From Candidatus Uhrbacteria bacterium RIFOXYA2_FULL_40_9 (lineage in GTDB: Bacteria; Patescibacteriota; Patescibacteriia; UBA9934; GWF2-40-263): a stretch of 14,733 nucleotides of DNA. The stretch spans positions 1,393 to 16,125 of the forward strand of contig MGEY01000010.1 in NCBI GenBank assembly GCA_001791615.1. The letters run 5' to 3'. Every line of letters starts with the position of its first letter. Within the stretch, counting starts at the first letter, position 1. This document shows, piece by piece, positions 5,264 through 12,456 of this stretch. The notes beneath the pieces are model-generated. The model had not been told where the DNA came from. It was given only the letters and a program-made list of their open reading frames with translations, and searched no databases. The translations under genes were made by a program, and so were the position numbers.

Positions 5264-6886
5264 ATGACAAAAATCCCTCTTTCAGAAGAACAACAGCTCT
5301 ATCGAGCCTATGCGCCTTTGGTCACAGAACTTGTGTTGTTACACAAAGCGTTGGGTGGTATACCAATCCCCAAAGCTGTCATTAGCACACTTTTCCGTTG
5401 GCATTTCTTTGCTGATCATAAAGAAGCACGAAAAGCACATGCCTATCTAACCGATCATGGCTATTGGGAACGGGAAAATCCTCTTCACCGCAATGGGTCT
5501 AGAGAATTAACAGAAGCTGCACACGTGGTTGCCCGTAGTGTTCTTCCAAAGTTTCCACGAAAAAATCTGGCAGAACTTTTGCGCGACCATGGTCTTACGC
5601 CTGTTCAAAGTTTCTTAAAAGAAGACACCCCTTCACCTTCACCTCCACCTTCACCTCCTCCAGAGCAATCGCCTTTAATGGAAGAATCTTCTCTTAATGA
5701 ACCTCCGACAAAACGCCTTTTCCGCAAACGCCAGAGTTTGGTCAATCATGCGTTTGTTGAGGATCTTTTTCACGGAGCGATTCCTTCACCTTTATCTTTG
5801 TGGATTTTTCAACAAGTTTGGACAAATACCAGTAATGTCAGTCCACTCCGTTCACAAGAAAAAAGATCAGGACATCTTGAAAAAGAGTGGAGAACAGGAT
5901 CAACGAACTTCTGGAAACTTACGAAAAGTGGCAGAAAAATCGTGAATGATAGTAGCCTTTCTCCCTCGCTAACAGAAGAACAAATTCTTTCTGCAATTCA
6001 AAAACTTGGCTATCGAGTTGATGCTCCAGAAGTTGATGAATTTTCCAAACAAGATGTTCCAACTCTAAGCATAGGTAGACGTTCAGAAAAAAGACGTTTT
6101 GAAGTACTTGCAGATCATCTTGCTGTTGAACATGTCTATGGTCAAAAAGGATTGCCTACTGTATTGAGTTTGGCTGTCTTTTCTCGTCATTACCCAAACA
6201 ACATGAATCCGCAATCCCAACCGAATCGTTACAAACGTGATTACGGTTTCATGGATCGCGTAAAAAAGTCTGGAAATACCTATCTCTGGTTTGTGACAGA
6301 ACAAGGAATCACAGCGCTCAAAGAAAGAACGATCAAGAGTCGTTTTGAAGATGAAGAAAGGGTAAGAGATTTTATTCGACAAATTTTGGAACAAAAGCAA
6401 CAGCGCACTTCATGTGTTGCACGAAAACAAAAACGACGAATTTTCCGTGCGGATCATCTGCTTTTTGAAGCTTTGCTTGATGGCCCCCTTCCCTCAAATT
6501 TGTCTTCAGCTCTCCTTAAACATCACTGGCCCACCTCTAAGATGCCCTATAAACATCGACTCATTGAAAAAAATAAAGATTTTTTCGCTTTCATTGGTCC
6601 TGATGAAGAAGATATTGCTTCCTTTTGGACAGTCACGGAAACAGGAAAACAAGATCTACAAAATCATAAAGTTCAACCCTCTTTTTCTGAAGAAGAAGCA
6701 AAAACATTCTTGCGTTCCCATGGTTATCCCATTCAAGGTCAAGCTCCATTAAAAGAAACCCTCCCCTCTTTTTCTCCTTCTGAAGAAGAAAAAGATCGCC
6801 TTTGCAGAGAACTTGAGAATCTTGGAAAAGCAATTGCTCAACTTCAAAAACGTTTTGATGAGCTTCATCAACAACTTCACAGATAA
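5264..6886 (+). CDS. Protein with four degenerate winged-helix-like modules and a C-terminal coiled coil
   Basis: I do not recognise this 540-residue protein as a named family. It is built from four related modules of about 100 residues: 10-110, 151-250, 276-377 and 391-487. Each has a helical start, a G-x-x-P turn (GGIP 31-34, GAIP 171-174, KGLP 295-298, GPLP 407-410), a helix with an aromatic-rich end, a basic stretch, and a wing-like motif of the type FW-x-LT-x-x-G (WKLTKSG 217-223, WFVTEQG 342-348, WTVTETG 455-461; the first copy, ELTEAA 81-86, is eroded). The modules close with an acidic helix and often GY. This is the outline of winged helix-turn-helix domains. A proline-rich linker (121-134) follows module 1. 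Residues 505-540 form a coiled coil that may mediate oligomerisation. It has no signal peptide. DNA binding is inferred from the fold pattern only. Start chosen at the GGAG site. Confidence 0.75.
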   Translation: MTKIPLSEEQQLYRAYAPLVTELVLLHKALGGIPIPKAVISTLFRWHFFADHKEARKAHAYLTDHGYWERENPLHRNGSRELTEAAHVVARSVLPKFPRKNLAELLRDHGLTPVQSFLKEDTPSPSPPPSPPPEQSPLMEESSLNEPPTKRLFRKRQSLVNHAFVEDLFHGAIPSPLSLWIFQQVWTNTSNVSPLRSQEKRSGHLEKEWRTGSTNFWKLTKSGRKIVNDSSLSPSLTEEQILSAIQKLGYRVDAPEVDEFSKQDVPTLSIGRRSEKRRFEVLADHLAVEHVYGQKGLPTVLSLAVFSRHYPNNMNPQSQPNRYKRDYGFMDRVKKSGNTYLWFVTEQGITALKERTIKSRFEDEERVRDFIRQILEQKQQRTSCVARKQKRRIFRADHLLFEALLDGPLPSNLSSALLKHHWPTSKMPYKHRLIEKNKDFFAFIGPDEEDIASFWTVTETGKQDLQNHKVQPSFSEEEAKTFLRSHGYPIQGQAPLKETLPSFSPSEEEKDRLCRELENLGKAIAQLQKRFDELHQQLHR

Positions 6887-6899
6887 TCTCTTATGAATA

Positions 6900-6924
6900 A
6901 GCACCTCGACTGAGGTGTTTTTTT
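6900..6924 (+). terminator. Intrinsic terminator of the four-module gene
   Basis: CACCTC (6902-6907) pairs with GAGGTG (6912-6917) around a GACT loop, followed by seven T residues. It lies 15 bases after the stop codon. The promoter region of the next gene begins inside its T run. Confidence 0.9.
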
Positions 6925-6955
6925 GACTGACGAAATGGAAAAAATGCGATAGAAT
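6923..6955 (+). promoter_or_regulatory. Promoter of the 1506-residue gene
   Basis: The -10 box TAGAAT (6950-6955) matches five of six consensus bases. Exactly 17 bases upstream is CTGACG (6927-6932), a four-of-six -35 box; an overlapping TTGACT (6923-6928) is a better hexamer but is 21 bases away. The predicted start near 6962 gives a leader of only about 14 bases with no Shine-Dalgarno sequence before the ATG at 6976. Confidence 0.5.
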
Positions 6956-6975
6956 AGAACTGATAAAATCCTTTT

Positions 6976-9900
6976 ATGTATCCACAAAAAGCACAACAAG
7001 AATATTCATTTTTTGATGAACCACTTCACACCATTGAAGAATTGCGCAAACGTACACAAGAACGAGGTGGTGTTGAATTGCGACGCGTCTCAAAAGCAGA
7101 ACAACAACGTCTGTATGACTGGTTTGAAATTACTATTACTTCTCTTCCTGACGATGAAAAAGAATCATTTTTTGAACAATTTCTTCTTGAGGGGTTTTTA
7201 GATGAAGATACCGCTTATGGTATGTTTCACACGTTTTCTCCAGAACAGAAAGCAACGGCAACGGTCTTTATTGGAACGGTTCTTGAGGGACATGCTTTTT
7301 CTCCCGTGTTTTATGCTGGCTGGTCAAGTTTAAGTCCTGAACAAAAAACTGACTTAAAGAAAAAACTCACCACACGTGCAAAACAAGGAGATTTTTCTGC
7401 AGCAATTCTGTTAGCTCCCTTTGAAGATTTAAATAAAGTGAAATTAGAAGTCCCTCTTGATGGCCGTCCTAGCACTCTTCTTTCTTGTCTTGCAGAAGAT
7501 TTTACTTTTTCTGAATCACTTCTTCAGAATCTTCTAGACTTCTACAAACATGATTGTACGGAAGAATGGAAACAGTGGGATAACGTTAAGGGAGAAGATC
7601 ATTACAGACGTCAAACGGATTTTTATCAATGGAGAGAAGACCGATATCATTTTCCTCCTAAAGATCCGACTCTGGAACGCACCTATGTCCGAACTTTCAT
7701 AAAAACATTGCTCAGTAGTCATGCAGCGCTTCTTTATGAACACATTGATGAACTCAAAGATCTCCACTTGCTTGGTGAGGAGGAAGAAGAAATTCTCTTC
7801 GATTTTGAAAAACGAAATTTTTTTTCTTTAAGACTTCAGACACACGAAGAAAAGCAACGACTCGCGGAAATCGAAAAAGAAAAAAGCATGCGAAATATCT
7901 CTGATTATGATGAAATTCGTTTATCTGAGATCACCAAAGAACAATTTGCTATACAAGATCAAGGTAAAATTCGAGTAGCAGAAAGGATCATTCCTGCCTT
8001 TGTCACGCATTCACAAAAATTTGGTTTGGAAAAAAATGCATGGATCTCAAAAATGCTCGATGAAAATATCCCTGTTTTACTTTTTATAGATCGTCTTGGG
8101 ATGAGTAAAGCAGAAGTTCGAGATGCTCTTTTTATTTATTCACAAAATTACGGATGGGATCTTCCAAAACTTTCAGATTGGGCAGATTTTTATGCACTCA
8201 TAGAATTTGATAAATCAACACCTTCTTCTCCACCTGTTGATCTCACAGGATTATGTATGGCTCATCTTCTTGAAGAAATACAAAATTCAGGCATTTATTC
8301 TTATTCAGCAAGAACAGCTATACGAGAGTGGGAAACGTTGAAAGATCTTCTTCCACCACAACACACAAAACGTTTGTTAAAAGCCTTTCAGTCCTCACCA
8401 TCTCTTTGGCTTATAAACATTCCTATTGCTCTTCAAGAAGGCTATCTATCAAAAGAGGTGCTTGAAAAAATTGCCACACAGGATCCAGAGACTTTCCTTG
8501 AAATGTATCGTGAACTTTTAGCCTCTTCTAAACAAATCTCTTCTCAAGAACAAAATGAAGCATCAGAACTCTCAATTACACATGAGATACGGAACCTTGC
8601 AAAAAAAACTTTTATCAATTTTCCCCAACTTTTTTTCAGAAAAAAATTCATCAATGTTCTTCATGATATTTTCTCAGAAGAAGAACAAAAACAACTGATT
8701 GAAAAATCTTTATCTTGGCCCGTGGCTCCTTACTGTGTTGTGACAATTTTCCAACAGGACACAGAAGAACAATATAAAGATTACCTGATCCCTCTTTTCT
8801 TAGAACATCCTGAAGTTGTTTGTGAAATTAGCAATGTTATTCCTCATCAAAAAAAACTGATCAAAATGGTAGGGGCAGAACGTCTTTTCCCTGTTCTAAT
8901 TGATCATATGAAGGAAATAGATCTGACTCATTTTATAGAAGAGAGTGCAGAATTTCTTCTTTTTCTTTCAAAAAATAGAAAACGAATGAATGCATTTCTT
9001 GAGATTGCTTCCAAGCAACAACCAAGTCTCTTAGCCCATGCAATTTCAAAAGCAAGACACCCAGAGAACAATTATGATCATGATGCCATAGTAAACAACA
9101 TGGTAAAAAAATCCTTAAGGTTACATCGTAATGCGCAAGCATCTGTCAAATCATCCCAAGCAAGACTTAATAAACTGAATGAAGAATATCAAAAAACAAG
9201 AAACCATGCTCTTTTGCAAGAAATAGAATATGAAAAGAAAAAATTATACGAAAACAAAAGAAATGAAAAAATGGCAAGAATAGATTTGCTTGCAAAAAGA
9301 AAACAATTAGTGGATTCTCTTGCAGGTGAAAAACCAAGAAATTTCATTCCTACGGAAGAAGAAAAAAAGCAATTAACAGAATTTGCAGATGAAACATTTG
9401 CTCACCTTTTGAGCATTTTAGAAAAAACTCCTGGAGCTGTTTTCGATCAGGATATTCTTAAACTTCAAGACGAAGCGTTATCCCCTCTTATCCGAAGAGA
9501 TCTTGAACAAACCCTTGAAGCAAGACCTAATTTACTGGTTCTTGATGCTAAAACTTCTGAGATAATCTTAAAAGCTATTGGAAAAGAAGAGTTTACACGA
9601 CTCGCACTAAAACACTCTCGTTTATTGCTTTTTGACGTAAGTTCTTCACAAAAAAATATCCAAGCTCTTGGTGGTCTTTTAGAAAAGGAAGATCTTGAAC
9701 ATTTTAGAAAAGAAAATCCTTTCCCTGACCTTGGGAAAGAAAAACTTTCAGAAGACTTTTACCAGCTAGCAATCAAAGGGGTCGCTTCTTCTGTGTTCTA
9801 CCCATTATTTCAAAAAGAATTAGAACGACTCGCTAAACAATCTTTTGAGATATATGGCCCCTATCTCAACACGACTTATTTTCATAACGAAGCTTTTTTA

Positions 9901-11496
9901 CAACCAATTCGAACGATCAAACTTTTAGAAATGTGTCCTCAAGCAAAGAAACAAGCCACTGAAATTCTTGCCATGGAAAATCTTCAAGAACGACAAGAAC
10001 TCATCCAAGCTATTGAACTTTTAGTTCTTTATCACTATGAAGATGCCGTCAGTTTTGACGTGAGTCAAGAACCCGTCAAAGAAATTGTTCAACGAATTTT
10101 TGATGTTCTGAGCGGACGTTTTCAAGCGATCTTTGATCTACCAGAGGGAACCAAATTGGATTCTCGTTATCTCACCTTTAAATCAGTTCAAGCATTGGCG
10201 ACTTATTATCAAAATACTTGTAAAAAAGAATATGGCATGATGATTGCTTTTCAAACATTTTTACCTCATGTGCTTGAAGGAACTTTTGATGCTTGGCGTG
10301 CATGGGGAACTTCAGAAGAGCCACAGACAAAAGACAAAAAAGAAACCTCTTTAACATCACTGAAAGAACAAGGATTGTTACCGGAAAATATTACACTTGA
10401 ACAATATGAAGCCTGGCTTTCAGAAGAAACAGGAACCCTAGACGAAGTACTTGAATGGGATGTACAAGATGTGCGCCTTGGTATTCACCAAATTCTTAAC
10501 CAAGCAATTGCAGACGGACATGCAACAAAAGAAGATCTAGAGTTTTCAGGAAAGGAACTCGATGAACAATTGCAAACACTTCTCGAACCTATTCAAGAAA
10601 TTCAGCAAGAGTTTCAATCTCTTAAGAAAAAATTTGCAGAAGCACGCAAAGCAAAAAAAGCAGGAAAACCATACGAAAAAACTACAGAAGAAGATGAACG
10701 AAATTATAAACTTCTGCAATCACAATCTTTTTCTTTTTTCGAACAAAAAGGAGAAGAGATCAAAAAATTGGAAGCAAAAAGAATTTTAACCAGATTACGA
10801 TTTTTAACCATTGAAGAAATTGAATCTGATCAACTCCATGTAGGAAAGGCTGTGCTCCCTCTCAAAAAAGCTTTAGAAACTCTTGAAGAAGGGTTGCTTG
10901 AAGATCATCCAGATTTGTCTACAGATCTTCAACACATCCGACAACATATCCATAAAGTTCGTTCTCAATTCGTTGGAAAGGAACGTATTTCTCGGTCGGT
11001 TCTCTCTTTAACAGATAGGATCGATCTGGAACGTTATATTTACATTGGAGCAGAACCAGTTCCTTCTTGCCAGCACTTTCAAAGCGAAGGAAGTCTAAAT
11101 CAAGGACTTCTTTCTTACATCACAGACCCAAATGTCCGAATCATCCAATTGGAAAATGAGTATGGTGTCATTCAAGGACGATGTGTTTTACGACTTCTGG
11201 AAGATGAGCAAGGTAATCCACAATTGTTTATTGAACGCATGTACCTTTCAAACCCTCATGTCAAAGTAATGGAAGCAATGCAACGACTCGCAATCAACAA
11301 AGCAAAACGTATGGGAGTCTATGTTTATTCATTAGAAACAACCATGATTGAACAAGAAAGAATCATCATGGAAAAACCTGTAACATTGAGAAATAAGGCA
11401 AGTCGAAGTGGATACATTTATACAGATTCTGGAGGTGGAAAAGTGAAGGACGGAATTTTTACTGTTGTCACTTCAGAGGCTTTGGCAAGTGTATAG
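6976..11496 (+). CDS. Very large cytoplasmic protein of unknown function (1506 residues)
   Basis: I cannot assign this protein to a family. It has no signal peptide or membrane span and is mostly helical, so it is probably cytoplasmic. The N-terminal 700 residues look like irregular helical repeats, perhaps a solenoid. Two charged coiled coils lie at about 716-785 and 1196-1270. The C-terminal region (about 1340-1506) is different: compact, with a PSCQHF motif (C1365, H1367), N/G-rich turns, DPNVRIIQL, GRCVLRLL (1401-1408) and LFIERMY (1418-1424), then a helix and GVYVYSLET. The strand-helix-strand order faintly recalls an acetyltransferase (GNAT) core without the acetyl-CoA loop; this is weak inference. 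I recall comparable C-termini on large proteins of Chlamydiae-like bacteria, but cannot verify it. The ATG at 6976 has a promoter close behind and no ribosome binding site. Stop is TAG, the only non-TAA stop here. No terminator precedes the adjoining RAYT element. Confidence 0.85.
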   Translation: MYPQKAQQEYSFFDEPLHTIEELRKRTQERGGVELRRVSKAEQQRLYDWFEITITSLPDDEKESFFEQFLLEGFLDEDTAYGMFHTFSPEQKATATVFIGTVLEGHAFSPVFYAGWSSLSPEQKTDLKKKLTTRAKQGDFSAAILLAPFEDLNKVKLEVPLDGRPSTLLSCLAEDFTFSESLLQNLLDFYKHDCTEEWKQWDNVKGEDHYRRQTDFYQWREDRYHFPPKDPTLERTYVRTFIKTLLSSHAALLYEHIDELKDLHLLGEEEEEILFDFEKRNFFSLRLQTHEEKQRLAEIEKEKSMRNISDYDEIRLSEITKEQFAIQDQGKIRVAERIIPAFVTHSQKFGLEKNAWISKMLDENIPVLLFIDRLGMSKAEVRDALFIYSQNYGWDLPKLSDWADFYALIEFDKSTPSSPPVDLTGLCMAHLLEEIQNSGIYSYSARTAIREWETLKDLLPPQHTKRLLKAFQSSPSLWLINIPIALQEGYLSKEVLEKIATQDPETFLEMYRELLASSKQISSQEQNEASELSITHEIRNLAKKTFINFPQLFFRKKFINVLHDIFSEEEQKQLIEKSLSWPVAPYCVVTIFQQDTEEQYKDYLIPLFLEHPEVVCEISNVIPHQKKLIKMVGAERLFPVLIDHMKEIDLTHFIEESAEFLLFLSKNRKRMNAFLEIASKQQPSLLAHAISKARHPENNYDHDAIVNNMVKKSLRLHRNAQASVKSSQARLNKLNEEYQKTRNHALLQEIEYEKKKLYENKRNEKMARIDLLAKRKQLVDSLAGEKPRNFIPTEEEKKQLTEFADETFAHLLSILEKTPGAVFDQDILKLQDEALSPLIRRDLEQTLEARPNLLVLDAKTSEIILKAIGKEEFTRLALKHSRLLLFDVSSSQKNIQALGGLLEKEDLEHFRKENPFPDLGKEKLSEDFYQLAIKGVASSVFYPLFQKELERLAKQSFEIYGPYLNTTYFHNEAFLQPIRTIKLLEMCPQAKKQATEILAMENLQERQELIQAIELLVLYHYEDAVSFDVSQEPVKEIVQRIFDVLSGRFQAIFDLPEGTKLDSRYLTFKSVQALATYYQNTCKKEYGMMIAFQTFLPHVLEGTFDAWRAWGTSEEPQTKDKKETSLTSLKEQGLLPENITLEQYEAWLSEETGTLDEVLEWDVQDVRLGIHQILNQAIADGHATKEDLEFSGKELDEQLQTLLEPIQEIQQEFQSLKKKFAEARKAKKAGKPYEKTTEEDERNYKLLQSQSFSFFEQKGEEIKKLEAKRILTRLRFLTIEEIESDQLHVGKAVLPLKKALETLEEGLLEDHPDLSTDLQHIRQHIHKVRSQFVGKERISRSVLSLTDRIDLERYIYIGAEPVPSCQHFQSEGSLNQGLLSYITDPNVRIIQLENEYGVIQGRCVLRLLEDEQGNPQLFIERMYLSNPHVKVMEAMQRLAINKAKRMGVYVYSLETTMIEQERIIMEKPVTLRNKASRSGYIYTDSGGGKVKDGIFTVVTSEALASV

Positions 11497-11502
11497 TGTA
11501 TA

Positions 11503-11529
11503 GGGGTCAAGGCTTCAGTCTTCACTTTT
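11503..11529 (+). repeat. Left 27-bp inverted repeat of the RAYT element
   Basis: The sequence starts GGGGTCAAGGCTTCA and ends CTTCACTTTT. It is the reverse complement of 12393-12419 at 26 of 27 positions; the single difference is a G for C at its 16th base (11518). It starts six bases after the stop of the 1506-residue gene and overlaps the RAYT stop codon by two bases. Just outside it lies a 7-bp tandem duplication (AGTGTAT, 11489-11502). Confidence 0.9.
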
Positions 11530-12373
11530 AATCTTTTCTTGAGATTTTACTCACTAAAGCCTGACTTAATTTTAAAAATCTCGCTATCTCTGCAACTGAA
11601 TATCCGCACAAAATTCGTGCCATTCTTATTTTTTTATCTCTCGCTTCTCTTGTAACACCCTCTTCTGAAAAAATATCCTCAAGCGAAAGCCTTCCTATTA
11701 TTCTCTCTTCTTTAGGAATCGCTTCCACTAAAAAAGTTTTTTGCGATTGCTTCCACATCTCATGAATAAATTGTGGAGAACCCAAAATACCCTTGTGTTT
11801 CACACTTTTAAAAATCGAATCCCCATACAATCCATCCAATATAAACTGTTTATACTGCTGTTGAGCTTTAGCTTTATCTATTGAAAACATTGCAAGTATT
11901 CCGTCTGTTGTTAAAAAAGATTCTCCGTGAGACAGACCACAAGTAGCATTATAACTACTCCATTCCCAATCTTTTGGATGTTGAACTATTTGTGCACGAA
12001 CTGGATTGAGCACAAGATAACGTGCTACTTCTAACAAATATGTCTCTTTTTCGATAATGAAAGAATGAAACCTCCCTTGAAGTAAGTACCCAACCGTTGA
12101 ATGTGTTTTGTTGAACACTTGTGTGTAGTTGCTATTCAAATCACGCATGCCATCAGACAAGTTTCCATCAGGAGTTTCAATTAAAAGATGGTAATGATTG
12201 TCCATGAGACAATAGGCATGACAAATCCAATTATGAAGCTTGATAACTGACTTGATTGTTGAAAAAAAAGCCAAACGATCTTTTGGATTGTAAAAAATGG
12301 GTTCCTTTTTGTTCCCTCGAGAGGTGATGTGATAAACAGCACCTGGATACTTAATTCTTAATGCACGAGCCAT
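11528..12373 (-). CDS. REP-associated tyrosine transposase (RAYT) with C-terminal helix-turn-helix
   Basis: This is a 281-residue Y1/HUH nuclease of the IS200-related RAYT group. The family start MARALRIKYPGAVYHITSRGN is complete. The HUH metal-binding pair is H60/H62 in MDNHYHLLIE, and the catalytic tyrosine is most likely Y119 in ARYLVLNPVRA. The GYLLQGRFHS (95-104) and DWEWSSY (135-141) segments are also typical. These enzymes cut and join single-stranded DNA at REP hairpins through a phosphotyrosine link. The C-terminal part (about 225-281) carries a DnaA-like helix-turn-helix (YSVAEIARFLKLSQALVSKI), found in a subset of RAYTs. All active-site residues are present and the frame is open, so it may be active. 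A TATAAG box at 12383-12378 is so close to the ATG that the message would be nearly leaderless. It is antisense to the 1506-residue gene and lies downstream of the nadE terminator. Confidence 0.95.
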   Translation of the reverse strand: MARALRIKYPGAVYHITSRGNKKEPIFYNPKDRLAFFSTIKSVIKLHNWICHAYCLMDNHYHLLIETPDGNLSDGMRDLNSNYTQVFNKTHSTVGYLLQGRFHSFIIEKETYLLEVARYLVLNPVRAQIVQHPKDWEWSSYNATCGLSHGESFLTTDGILAMFSIDKAKAQQQYKQFILDGLYGDSIFKSVKHKGILGSPQFIHEMWKQSQKTFLVEAIPKEERIIGRLSLEDIFSEEGVTREARDKKIRMARILCGYSVAEIARFLKLSQALVSKISRKD

Positions 12374-12392
12374 ATACCTTATATCGTATCAC

Positions 12393-12419
12393 AAAAGTGA
12401 AGAGTGAAGCCTTGACCCC
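12393..12419 (-). repeat. Right 27-bp inverted repeat of the RAYT element
   Basis: It reads AAAAGTGAAGAGTGAAG then CCTTGACCCC on the plus strand, the inverse of 11503-11529 with one mismatch. Within it AGTGAAG occurs twice in tandem (12396-12409), a regularity broken by the mismatch in the left copy. It ends three bases before the nadE terminator. Confidence 0.9.
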
Positions 12420-12421
12420 AT

Positions 12422-12451
12422 AAAAAAACCGTCTCACAAGGAGGCGGTTTT
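12422..12451 (-). terminator. Intrinsic terminator of nadE
   Basis: On the minus strand AAAACCGCCTC (12451-12441) pairs with GAGACGGTTTT (12434-12424) with one G/T wobble, and the T run continues to 12422. It starts six bases past the nadE stop and also shields the RAYT gene from read-through. Confidence 0.88.
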
Positions 12452-12456
12452 GAAGA

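Larger units (their letters stand above)
11503..12419 (-). mobile_element. RAYT unit: transposase gene bounded by a REP-like inverted pair
   Basis: The 917-bp unit consists of a single tyrosine transposase gene enclosed by two inverted 27-bp repeats. RAYT genes are characteristically flanked by the REP sequences their product recognises, so the pair is probably its substrate. IS200/IS605-type enzymes do not use classical terminal inverted repeats and leave no target duplication, and none is evident here. The unit sits between the stop of the 1506-residue gene and the nadE terminator, disrupting neither. Confidence 0.75.
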
